Below are positions 1-4,875 of a stretch of 9,055 nt of DNA, piece by piece. The notes beneath the pieces are model-generated. The model worked only from the letters and a program-made list of their open reading frames with translations. It was not told the DNA's origin and searched no databases. The DNA comes from Candidatus Nomurabacteria bacterium (GTDB taxonomy: Bacteria; Patescibacteriota; Minisyncoccia; Phycocordibacterales; UBA9973). The position numbers and the translations under genes were made by a program. Location of the stretch: the NCBI GenBank assembly GCA_023267515.1, contig JAHFNF010000027.1, positions 1 to 9,055 on the forward strand, written 5' to 3'. Position 1 is the stretch's first letter. The number at the start of each line of letters is the position of its first letter.

Positions 1-1
1 A

Positions 2-244
2 TTAGCTCTTAGCTTTTATAAGTATAGCTAAAAATGCTAGTACTGCAAGCAATATTCCTAGAACAATTGAAAGGTAAAAGAGAAATTTTTCAAATCCTCT
101 ACGGGTGTGGTGAAATGATCCTCCATCTCCTCCGCCTAGGGCTCCACCTACGCCAGCGCCAGATTGCTGCAATAGGATTGAGGCCACCAAAACCACCGAG
201 ACGATAATCTGCGCGTATGGGAGAATTCTAGTTAACATCTGCAT
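2..244 (-). CDS. secG: Preprotein translocase subunit SecG
   Basis: SecG is the small membrane subunit of the SecYEG protein-export channel, stimulating SecA-driven translocation at the inner membrane. The 80-residue product shows the family pattern: a first membrane helix (about residues 9-26, ending in the ILLQQSG signature), a glycine-rich cytoplasmic loop (GAGVGGALGGGDGG), then 'RRGFEKFLFYLS' leading into a second membrane helix of about 20 residues and a short KAKS tail. Length is typical. An in-frame TTG at 271 would add nine polar residues, but I chose ATG 244. On the minus strand it lies exactly 7 nt past an extended -10 (TGC-AATAAT, 251-259), and it places the first helix as usual. 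ATG 238 (MLTRILP) is a possible alternative. The gene is divergent from the DHS-like gene at 309. The stop codon is at bases 2-4, so the gene is complete, but its terminator is outside the window. Confidence 0.9.
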   Translation of the reverse strand: MQMLTRILPYAQIIVSVVLVASILLQQSGAGVGGALGGGDGGSFHHTRRGFEKFLFYLSIVLGILLAVLAFLAILIKAKS

Positions 245-250
245 TTGGCT

Positions 251-279
251 ATTATTGCACAATTGACCCAATATTGCAA
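251..279 (-). promoter_or_regulatory. secG promoter, predicted leaderless
   Basis: On the minus strand, TTGCAA (279-274), 17 nt, then AATAAT (256-251), preceded by the extended -10 element TGC. The ATG at 244 starts 7 nt after the last -10 base, where transcription would begin, so the mRNA is predicted to lack a 5' leader. The TTGCAA box is a perfect palindrome also used by the opposite promoter. Confidence 0.55.
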
Positions 280-301
280 ATGAAAAAACAAAGAGTATAA
301 T
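274..301 (+). promoter_or_regulatory. Promoter of the DHS-like gene, predicted leaderless
   Basis: TTGCAA (274-279), 16-nt spacer, TATAAT (296-301), with the ATG at 309, 8 nt after the -10. No Shine-Dalgarno fits in the remaining 7 nt. The -35 hexamer is the same six base pairs proposed as the -35 of secG on the other strand, so the two promoters probably compete for sigma factor. Confidence 0.65.
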
Positions 302-308
302 TTTATCT

Positions 309-1307
309 ATGCAAAATAATGAAACTTCCGTTTTGGGGCTTTTCCAAAAACTTTTTCACAATTTCAACGCGCGTCAGATGAAGGACGCGACGCTGGCTTT
401 TAAAAAGCACCTTGATGGAGGTGGAAAAATGATGCTGGCGATGGGAGGGGCGATGTCTTCCGCGCAGATGGGGGTGACTCTGGCGCCGATGATCAAGGAA
501 AATAAAATTCACGCTATTTCTTGCACTGGGGCGAATTTGGAAGAATCGGTTTTTCGGTTGGTGGCGCATGACAGCTACAAGGATTATCCTGATTACCGCT
601 ATTTTACCAAGGAAGACGATGAAGCAATTCTAAACAGAGGAGAGCGCCGGGTGACCGATACCTCTATTCCAGAAGAAGAGGCCTTCCGCGTGGTGGAGCC
701 CATTATTTTAAAATATTGGAAGGACGCGCAGGCGAAAGGAGAAAGATATTTTCCGCATGAATATTTTTATAAAATTTTACTCTCTGACGAGCTGAAAGGG
801 AAATACGAAGGAAACCCAGAGCACTGCTGGCTCCTAGAAGCGGCCAAGAAAAATTTACCGATTGTGGTGCCGGGCTGGGAAGATTCAACTCTCGGGAATA
901 TTTTTGCTGGGTATTGCAAAGCGGGAGAGGTGAGCCCAACAGTGATGAAGACTGGCGTGGAATATATGATGTATCTATATGACAAGTATCAAGAGCTTGC
1001 AAAGGACGGCCCTGGGCTTGGCTTTTTCCAGATAGGCGGGGGAATCTCCGGGGACTTTCCTATTTGCGTCGTGCCTTCTATAAAATATGATTTAAAAAAA
1101 CCAGTACGACCGTGGGGATATTTCTGCCAGATATCAGACTCTACCACTTCTTATGGTTCATACTCCGGCGCCACGCCAAATGAAAAAATCACTTGGGATA
1201 AACTCACGAAAGACACCCCGATGTTTGTGATTGAATCTGATGCTACTATCGTCGCTCCGCTTATTTTTGAGGCAGTGCTGGATAGGTACTCTATAACAGA
1301 GAAATAA
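309..1307 (+). CDS. Deoxyhypusine synthase-like protein (bacterial subgroup)
   Basis: A 332-residue member of the deoxyhypusine synthase (DHS) superfamily, NAD-dependent enzymes that move the aminobutyl group of spermidine onto an acceptor. Family landmarks appear in order: MGGAMSSAQMGV (45-56), SCTGANLEESV (71-81), VPGWEDSTLGNIFA (188-201), FFQIGGGISGDFPICVVPS (239-257), and SDSTTSYGSYSGATPNEKITW, which spans 276-296 and matches the DGSDSGARPDEAVSWGK region of true DHS. In eukaryotic and archaeal DHS the GGG turn is followed by VVKHH, with the catalytic lysine. Here the same place reads ISGDFP and has no lysine. As I recall, this is typical of the bacterial 'DHS-like' subgroup, whose substrate is not generally established; homospermidine or another polyamine product is possible. 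Bacteria lack eIF5A, so deoxyhypusine formation is unlikely. No polyamine gene is adjacent. Start: ATG directly downstream of a strong promoter. Confidence 0.88.
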   Translation: MQNNETSVLGLFQKLFHNFNARQMKDATLAFKKHLDGGGKMMLAMGGAMSSAQMGVTLAPMIKENKIHAISCTGANLEESVFRLVAHDSYKDYPDYRYFTKEDDEAILNRGERRVTDTSIPEEEAFRVVEPIILKYWKDAQAKGERYFPHEYFYKILLSDELKGKYEGNPEHCWLLEAAKKNLPIVVPGWEDSTLGNIFAGYCKAGEVSPTVMKTGVEYMMYLYDKYQELAKDGPGLGFFQIGGGISGDFPICVVPSIKYDLKKPVRPWGYFCQISDSTTSYGSYSGATPNEKITWDKLTKDTPMFVIESDATIVAPLIFEAVLDRYSITEK

Positions 1308-1313
1308 AGAAGT

Positions 1314-1342
1314 TTGCATTTATAGTATATATGCTGTATAGT
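1314..1342 (+). promoter_or_regulatory. Promoter of the cold-shock gene
   Basis: TTGCAT (1314-1319), 17-nt spacer ending in the extended -10 dinucleotide TG, then TATAGT (1337-1342). Transcription would start near 1349, giving an A-rich leader of about 60 nt before the ATG at 1408, with no recognisable Shine-Dalgarno. A weak hairpin (GAAAC 1362-1366 with GTTTC 1377-1381) is possible in the leader. Cold-shock mRNA leaders in other bacteria act as temperature sensors, but nothing here proves that. Confidence 0.65.
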
Positions 1343-1407
1343 AGCAGAGTGTTAAGGCACAGAAACAAACGTCGAAGTTTCAGGCAAAAATAATCAAAAA
1401 AAATCAT

Positions 1408-1608
1408 ATGATGACCGGAACAATCAAGACTCTTACTGATAAAGGATTTGGATTCATTGCTCGCGAAGGCGAAGCAAAAGACCTTTTCTTCCACTCAAAA
1501 GAACTCGTTGGTGTCACTTTTGACGAATTGAAAGTAGGCGACACCGTCTCTTTTACCCTCGTTGATACGGACAAAGGCCCAGCCGCTACGCAAGTATCTC
1601 GCGCGTAA
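1408..1608 (+). CDS. csp: Cold-shock domain protein (CspA family)
   Basis: A 66-residue single cold-shock domain, the usual length for CspA-type RNA chaperones that bind single-stranded RNA/DNA and melt mRNA structure. The five-stranded OB-fold pattern is visible: MTGTIKTLTDKGFGFIARE with the RNP1-like KGFGFIA (12-18), then DLFFHS as RNP2 (25-30), KVGDTVSFTLVDTDKGPAATQVSRA to the end. The aromatic residues of both RNP motifs (F14, F16, F27, F28) are present. The start could be either of two adjacent ATGs (1408 or 1411); family comparison slightly favours the second (MTGTIK). The gene is monocistronic: its own promoter lies at 1314-1342 and a 13-bp terminator hairpin follows 16 nt after the stop. 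The long A-rich leader is unusual in this window, where many genes seem leaderless. Confidence 0.95.
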   Translation: MMTGTIKTLTDKGFGFIAREGEAKDLFFHSKELVGVTFDELKVGDTVSFTLVDTDKGPAATQVSRA

Positions 1609-1624
1609 TAGCTAAAAAGTTTGT

Positions 1625-1658
1625 GAAAATACCCCTCTTCTGAGGGGTATTTTCGTTT
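1625..1658 (+). terminator. Intrinsic terminator of the cold-shock gene
   Basis: Perfect 13-bp stem, GAAAATACCCCTC (1625-1637) with GAGGGGTATTTTC (1642-1654), tetraloop TTCT, followed by GTTT. The A-run on the left arm makes it potentially bidirectional. The -35 of the next promoter (TTGACG, 1657) begins just after it. Confidence 0.92.
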
Positions 1659-1685
1659 GACGAAGATAAATATTTATGATATTAT
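1657..1685 (+). promoter_or_regulatory. Promoter of the 1754 gene
   Basis: TTGACG (1657-1662), 17-nt spacer, TATTAT (1680-1685), close to the vegetative consensus. The start near 1692 would leave an AT-rich leader of about 60 nt. A small hairpin (AATGTT 1695-1700 with AACATT 1708-1713) is possible in it. No Shine-Dalgarno precedes the ATG. Confidence 0.65.
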
Positions 1686-1753
1686 CATTATAAGAATGTT
1701 GCTTGAAAACATTTGAAAATATTCATTTTTCTAACATTTAAAAACAAAAGACT

Positions 1754-2281
1754 ATGGCAAAAAAAATCACCTTTAAGAGTATTGAACTCTTGATAGACGT
1801 GGTAAAAATTGTGCCAAGTCTATCAGAAAAACAAAAAAACGATTTTATTGAAGTGCTCAGTAGGCAGTTGTTGAAAAGTCAAAACAAATCAGATAACGCT
1901 GACGCCAGAGACCGAGACCTTTATAACGCCGGTTGTCTAAAAATTAAAGAGCATATCGGAAATTGGTCTTTGCTTTTGAAGCAATTGGAGGTGTACAAAG
2001 AGAAGTTTGGACCTCTAGAAGACGAGTGGTTGCAATCCTTATCTGATTCACGTCCCACAAACCGAGCCAGAGGTGTGAAAATCAATGATGTAGAGGACGA
2101 TGAATTATCGTTTGAAATCAAAAAAGTCCTTATTGATTTTGGTTTTGTTAAACTGGGAGAATTGGAGGGTCACACCAGACGTGAAGTTATGATAATGTTT
2201 CCCAACCGGTACTTGGTAACCAAGCTGACTGTCTTTATGTCAAAGCATAACCTCGTTTTTAAAAGCAAAAATTCATTTTGA
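1754..2281 (+). CDS. Uncharacterised 175-residue cytoplasmic protein
   Basis: I do not recognise this protein. It has no signal peptide or membrane segment and appears mostly helical and soluble. Residues 1-45 (MAKKITFKSIELLIDVVK through LSRQLLKSQ) read as two amphipathic helices. A charged linker follows (about 46-55, KSDNADARDRD), then a helical middle segment with GNWSLLLKQLEVYKEKFGPLEDEWLQSL. The C-terminal part (about 120-175) includes IKKVLIDFGFVKLGELEGHTRREVMIMFPNRYLVTKL, which could be a small alpha/beta domain. It has its own promoter and terminator, so it is a single-gene unit. Codon use does not stand out. The ORF is clearly expressed by design (consensus promoter, GNRA-capped terminator), so I treat it as a real gene of unknown function. 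Confidence 0.8.
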   Translation: MAKKITFKSIELLIDVVKIVPSLSEKQKNDFIEVLSRQLLKSQNKSDNADARDRDLYNAGCLKIKEHIGNWSLLLKQLEVYKEKFGPLEDEWLQSLSDSRPTNRARGVKINDVEDDELSFEIKKVLIDFGFVKLGELEGHTRREVMIMFPNRYLVTKLTVFMSKHNLVFKSKNSF

Positions 2282-2284
2282 AAT

Positions 2285-2314
2285 GCCCCTGCGGAAGCGA
2301 GGGGCCTTTCTTTT
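2285..2314 (+). terminator. Intrinsic terminator after the 1754 gene
   Basis: GCCCCTGC (2285-2292) pairs with GC-G-AGGGGC (2297-2305, one bulged G), capped by the GNRA-type tetraloop GGAA, and followed by CTTTCTTTT. It begins 3 nt after the stop codon. Confidence 0.92.
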
Positions 2315-2328
2315 GCCGATAAATAAAA

Positions 2329-2357
2329 TTGTGCCTACACCATTATTATGGTATCAT
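2329..2357 (+). promoter_or_regulatory. Promoter of the 2406 gene
   Basis: TTGTGC (2329-2334), 17-nt spacer, TATCAT (2352-2357), with the extended -10 element TGG at 2349-2351. The predicted start near 2364 gives a leader of about 40 nt carrying a strong Shine-Dalgarno. Confidence 0.55.
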
Positions 2358-2392
2358 CTTTGAAAATTCAGTTATTGTTTCACCTTAAAAAG

Positions 2393-2400
2393 AAGGAGGA
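2393..2400 (+). promoter_or_regulatory. Strong Shine-Dalgarno, the only one in the window
   Basis: AAGGAGGA ends 5 nt before the ATG at 2406 and is near-perfectly complementary to the usual anti-SD. All other starts in the window lack such a site, so this fixes the start of the 2406 gene and suggests high or specially controlled translation. Confidence 0.9.
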
Positions 2401-2405
2401 AAAAA

Positions 2406-2810
2406 ATGAGATTTCCCGCCGGAGCGACCATCTCCAAAAAAAGGGCCATACCCAGATTGCCGCGTTCTTATGCTTACAGGAACATTCACCACAAACATGT
2501 TAAAAACTGGTCGGAGTATCAGCCACAGTTGTTTGTCAGTCCAGTTGGTGAAAGGTCTAAACATCAGATTGCTGATATCCTAAAAGTCACCAAGATAATA
2601 GCACCGGTTGTGTGCTTTGTCGGCAGAAAACCTTATGAGCGTGTCACTCACTTTGTCACAAAAGATGACTTAAAAAAAATCCGAAGACCAAACATTGCTT
2701 TCTTTTTATTTAAGCAATCAGAACTGGGCGGTCAGCTCAAGTTGGTTGACTCCTACAATGTCAGCTCTGAAACAAGGAAAAACGAATTGGCTCGTCCTAA
2801 TTTTTTTTAA
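2406..2810 (+). CDS. Uncharacterised basic 134-residue protein
   Basis: I do not recognise this protein. It is strongly basic: the first 35 residues (KKRAIPRLPRSYAYRNIHHKHVKN) carry many R, K and H, consistent with nucleic-acid or ribosome binding. The middle (VSPVGERSKHQIADILKVTKIIAPVVCFVGRKPYERVTHFVTKDDLKK, about 45-90) alternates helix and strand and could be a small alpha/beta fold. The tail (SYNVSSETRKNELARPNFF) is polar. There is no signal peptide or clear membrane helix. The start is certain because of the AAGGAGGA site 5 nt upstream. The gene is monocistronic: own promoter, and a long hairpin terminator 13 nt past the stop. The combination of strong SD and basic N-terminus is unlike its neighbours. 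Function unknown. Confidence 0.8.
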   Translation: MRFPAGATISKKRAIPRLPRSYAYRNIHHKHVKNWSEYQPQLFVSPVGERSKHQIADILKVTKIIAPVVCFVGRKPYERVTHFVTKDDLKKIRRPNIAFFLFKQSELGGQLKLVDSYNVSSETRKNELARPNFF

Positions 2811-2823
2811 CTCCCCTTTCACG

Positions 2824-2861
2824 ACCCTGATTGCCACGATTGTGCAGTCAGGGTATTATTT
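2824..2861 (+). terminator. Intrinsic terminator after the 2406 gene
   Basis: ACCCTGA (2824-2830) pairs with TCAGGGT (2848-2854), continued by an imperfect inner stem (TGcCAC with GTGCA) around the loop GATT, then ATTATTTT. The next promoter's -10 starts only 4 nt beyond the T-rich tail, so terminator and promoter are compressed together. Confidence 0.85.
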
Positions 2862-2870
2862 TGCTATAAT
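2862..2870 (+). promoter_or_regulatory. Extended -10 promoter of the MGMT gene, leaderless
   Basis: TGC-TATAAT (2862-2870), a perfect extended -10. No good -35 is found, because the terminator stem occupies that region. The ATG at 2877 lies exactly 7 nt past the last -10 base, so the transcript should start at the A of the ATG. Confidence 0.65.
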
Positions 2871-2876
2871 AGGCCT

Positions 2877-3164
2877 ATGCAACCGAGGAAACACACAAAG
2901 ACGTTTACGGAGAAAGTGCTCGCAGTCGTAAAGACGATTCCAAGCGGGAAGGTTTTGACTTATAGTGAGGTGGCTTGGAAGGCGGGGAACCACAATGCCT
3001 ACCGCGCAGTAGGGAATATCTTAATGAAAAACTTTGATCCGAAAATCCCTTGCCACCGGGTGGTGAAGTCAGATGGCGATATCGGGGAGTACAATCGGGG
3101 CAAGGCAGAGAAACTCCGCAAGCTCCGTGCCGAAGGTGCGAAGGTCGCTTTACAGGGTAAATAA
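2877..3164 (+). CDS. MGMT-family alkyltransferase, DNA-binding domain only
   Basis: A 95-residue protein equivalent to the C-terminal DNA-binding/active-site domain of O6-alkylguanine-DNA alkyltransferase (Ada/Ogt/MGMT), which removes alkyl groups from guanine by irreversible transfer to a cysteine. Visible: TEKVLAVVKTIPSGKVLTYSEVA (HTH region, 11-33), NAYRAVGNILMKN with the 'arginine finger' R43, and the active-site IPCHRVV with Cys59. The usual N-terminal RNase-H-like half is absent. Alkyltransferase-like (ATL) proteins have the same single-domain shape but replace the cysteine, usually by tryptophan. Here the cysteine is kept, so it may act as a true minimal transferase or as a damage-recognition protein. 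The end GEYNRGKAEKLRKLRAEGAK matches the family. Start fixed by the leaderless promoter 7 nt upstream. Confidence 0.9.
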   Translation: MQPRKHTKTFTEKVLAVVKTIPSGKVLTYSEVAWKAGNHNAYRAVGNILMKNFDPKIPCHRVVKSDGDIGEYNRGKAEKLRKLRAEGAKVALQGK

Positions 3165-3173
3165 TGTTATAAT
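3165..3173 (+). promoter_or_regulatory. Extended -10 promoter of the SWIB gene cluster
   Basis: TGT-TATAAT (3165-3173), starting at the base after the MGMT stop. No convincing -35. Transcription from about 3180 would give an A/T-only leader of about 36 nt before the ATG at 3216, without Shine-Dalgarno. It probably drives 3216, 3476 and 3860 as one unit. Confidence 0.6.
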
Positions 3174-3215
3174 GGTCTTATTATAAGTTTTAATAATTAA
3201 TAGAAAATAAATTAT

Positions 3216-3473
3216 ATGGCAGACAAAAAAGTTTCCGCATTTATGAAGCCGATGAATATAAGCGCTGACTTAGCAGCAGTGGTAGGAAAGGGGCCAATGC
3301 CTCGCTCTGAGGTGGTAAAGGCTTTGTGGGTCTACATTAAAAAGAACAACCTCCAAGATCCAAAAAACAAGCGCAATATCAACGCTGATGCAAATTTAAA
3401 GAAAGTATTTGATGGCAAAGGAGTTGTGAATATGTTTGAAATGACGAAGCTCGTCTCAAAGCATCTATCGTAG
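3216..3473 (+). CDS. SWIB/MDM2 domain protein
   Basis: An 85-residue protein made almost entirely of one SWIB domain. The domain is known from eukaryotic SWI/SNF chromatin-remodelling subunits, MDM2, chlamydial proteins (including a topoisomerase I fusion) and many stand-alone bacterial proteins. Characteristic stretches: FMKPMNISADLAAVVGKGPM (9-28), RSEVVKALWVYIKKNNLQDP (30-49), KNKRNINADANLKKVFDGK (50-68), and VNMFEMTKLVSKHL (71-84). The basic NKRNI segment and MFEMTKL helix are the most conserved parts of the family. The short MADKKVS leader has no signal. A role in DNA compaction or topology is a family-based inference. The gene is first in a tight cluster: the next start lies 2 nt after the stop. 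Confidence 0.95.
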   Translation: MADKKVSAFMKPMNISADLAAVVGKGPMPRSEVVKALWVYIKKNNLQDPKNKRNINADANLKKVFDGKGVVNMFEMTKLVSKHLS

Positions 3474-3475
3474 TA

Positions 3476-3847
3476 ATGAGTTATTTAACGAACGTTTTTC
3501 TCCGAATTGAAGAGAAGGCGCGGAAATACTTTGAAAAGTATCCTTTTACGCACGCCTTTATAGCCGGTTTTGGTGTGATCCTTTTTTGGCGCGGAGCGTG
3601 GGAGATTGCGGATCTTTTTCACCTTGGCCCTATCTCTTCTGTAATAATTGGTTGTTTAATGCTCGGTGGTGTAGGCCTTTTTATTCAAACCTTTGTCGGT
3701 AATGCGATCATCATAAAGAGTGTGGAGAAGGAAAAGCAAACTGAAAAGCAAACTGAGAAAGAAGTGAAAGAAGAAGAAGTCACCCTTTCAATGCTCGCCA
3801 AGAAGTTGAATGCGCTGGAAGCCAAAATTGATTCTCTTAAAAAGTAA
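3476..3847 (+). CDS. Small two-TM membrane protein with coiled-coil tail
   Basis: A 123-residue protein of unknown function. A short amphipathic N-terminus (FLRIEEKARKYFEKYPF) is followed by two membrane helices: about 26-46 (HAFIAGFGVILFWRGAWEIAD) and about 53-79 (ISSVIIGCLMLGGVGLFIQ to NAIII). The tail (81-123) is highly charged and reads as a coiled coil, ending in TLSMLAKKLNALEAKIDSLKK with heptad-like leucines. The tail contains a perfect 12-bp tandem duplication that encodes EKQT twice. With an even number of helices, both ends should face the same side, probably the cytoplasm. It starts 2 nt after the SWIB stop with no Shine-Dalgarno, so translation is likely coupled. The coiled coil may tether a partner to the membrane (inference). 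Confidence 0.85.
   Translation: MSYLTNVFLRIEEKARKYFEKYPFTHAFIAGFGVILFWRGAWEIADLFHLGPISSVIIGCLMLGGVGLFIQTFVGNAIIIKSVEKEKQTEKQTEKEVKEEEVTLSMLAKKLNALEAKIDSLKK
3731..3754 (+). repeat. 12-bp perfect tandem repeat in coding sequence
   Basis: GAAAAGCAAACT occurs twice back to back (3731-3742, 3743-3754), in frame, adding one EKQT tetrapeptide to the charged linker of the 3476 protein. It is a likely slippage site, and copy number could vary between strains without breaking the frame. Confidence 0.9.
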
Positions 3848-3859
3848 AAAGAAATAACG

Positions 3860-4429
3860 ATGGATATTTTTGCGCATACACTTTGGACCAACGCCGCCGC
3901 TCGCGGGGCAAATAAGCTTGCGGAAAAGAAAAATAAAAATTTTCATCTCAATGTCGCCTGGGCGGCGTTCTGGGGAGTTTTTCCTGATTTGTTTGCTTTT
4001 AGTATTCCTTTTGCGGTAAGAATCATATCTCTACTAACCGGAAGCACAGCACTTTCAAATTTTTTACAGCGTCCACCAGTGGCGGAAGAGGGACTGCATA
4101 ATAGTTTTACCGGATTTGATTTGGCGCACAATCTTTATCAATATAGCCACTCGCTCGTCATTTGGGCAGTAGTGTTTTTAATTGTGTGGGCCTTTTATAA
4201 AAGACCGAGATATGAGCTCCTCGGCTGGGCACTTCATATATTGATAGATATTCCTTCGCACGCCTTGGCATTTTATCCGACACCGTTTCTCTTTCCCATT
4301 TCGGATTATCGTTTCCCATACGGCATCTCTTGGAGCAATCAATGGTATATGATTATAAATTACTCTGCGCTCGTATTAGTCTGGGGCGGAATTATGTGGA
4401 AAAAATTTGCAAAGAAAAAAGTGATATAA
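3860..4429 (+). CDS. Membrane-bound metal-dependent hydrolase-like protein (DUF457-type)
   Basis: A 189-residue multi-spanning membrane protein resembling the YdjM/DUF457 'membrane-bound metal-dependent hydrolase' group. Conserved polar residues embedded in hydrophobic helices match that family: AHTLW near the start (H6), FPDL (D43), YSHS (H97) and ALHILIDIPSH (H126, D130, H134), likely metal ligands. Membrane helices are about 32-60, 97-112, 121-138 and 166-180. The biochemical reaction of the family is poorly established, so substrate is not assigned. It starts 12 nt after the preceding stop, with only an A-rich stretch and no real Shine-Dalgarno. Its own stop codon lies inside the -10 of the next promoter. 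Placement with a SWIB protein and a coiled-coil membrane protein suggests an envelope role, but this is inference. Confidence 0.75.
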   Translation: MDIFAHTLWTNAAARGANKLAEKKNKNFHLNVAWAAFWGVFPDLFAFSIPFAVRIISLLTGSTALSNFLQRPPVAEEGLHNSFTGFDLAHNLYQYSHSLVIWAVVFLIVWAFYKRPRYELLGWALHILIDIPSHALAFYPTPFLFPISDYRFPYGISWSNQWYMIINYSALVLVWGGIMWKKFAKKKVI

Positions 4430-4430
4430 T
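4422..4430 (+). promoter_or_regulatory. Extended -10 promoter of the 4437 gene, leaderless
   Basis: TGA-TATAAT (4422-4430) overlaps the last codons and stop of the upstream gene (stop TAA at 4427-4429). The ATG at 4437 is exactly 7 nt past the -10, so the message should begin at the start codon. No clear -35. Confidence 0.6.
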
Positions 4431-4436
4431 TGCATT

Positions 4437-4874
4437 ATGACCAAGATGGGGAAAATGGTATTGCTAACACTCATAATTATCCTTGCTGGCGCAGGATACT
4501 TGATTTATAGACCCAATAATAATGTATATATTTCTCCTCCTAACCCAACCCCATTAGGAAATCCTAATAGTTACTTGGCTGGGCATATATCTATCGGCCC
4601 GTTTTGCCCGGTGGAGCAAGTGGGACATCCGTGTCCTGTGCCTCCAGAAGCATATACTTCACGGGAAGTCGTGGTATATAAGAATGACCAGCTTACTGTA
4701 CAAACAAGAGTCCACCTAGATGCACAAGGTAATTATAAAATCGCTCTAGCACCGGGAAATTATTTTGTGCAAATTGTGCCGGCAGGTATCGGAGCAGGGG
4801 AGAAAAAACCAGCCTCTATTGTGCCGAACGAAACCACAACTATAGATTTTGATATTGATACAGGCATTAGGTAA
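4437..4874 (+). CDS. Membrane-anchored secreted protein with carboxypeptidase-regulatory-like domain
   Basis: A 145-residue protein with an N-terminal membrane anchor (about 7-24, MVLLTLIIILAGAGYLIY), a proline/asparagine-rich stalk (26-44, with PPNPTPLGNPN), and one extracytoplasmic beta-sandwich-like domain. The domain begins LAGHISIGPFCPVE and has CPVPPEAY, with two cysteines (C57, C66) that could form a disulfide outside the cell. The pattern YKNDQLTVQTRVHLDAQGNYKIALAPGNYFVQI is typical of carboxypeptidase regulatory-like (transthyretin-type) folds, and the domain ends with a strand TTTIDFDIDTG. No lipobox is evident, so it is probably held by the uncleaved helix. Function unknown; such domains often mediate surface protein contacts. 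It is followed after 1 nt by the SanA/YdcF gene, so the two are co-transcribed. Confidence 0.8.
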   Translation: MTKMGKMVLLTLIIILAGAGYLIYRPNNNVYISPPNPTPLGNPNSYLAGHISIGPFCPVEQVGHPCPVPPEAYTSREVVVYKNDQLTVQTRVHLDAQGNYKIALAPGNYFVQIVPAGIGAGEKKPASIVPNETTTIDFDIDTGIR

Positions 4875-4875
4875 T

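Noticed and set aside
703..1002. Minus-strand ORFs inside the DHS-like gene (also 303-569 and 767-985)
   Set aside because: Opposite-strand shadows of a well-supported gene, without start signals or protein-like composition.
2695..2931. 78-codon plus-strand ORF across the end of the 2406 gene and the start of MGMT
   Set aside because: It runs through a clear terminator and promoter, overlaps two supported genes in another frame and has no start signal.
4849..4875. Upstream in-frame start for the SanA/YdcF gene
   Set aside because: It would overlap the preceding gene by 26 nt and add polar residues before the membrane helix. ATG 4876 directly after the stop is a better start.
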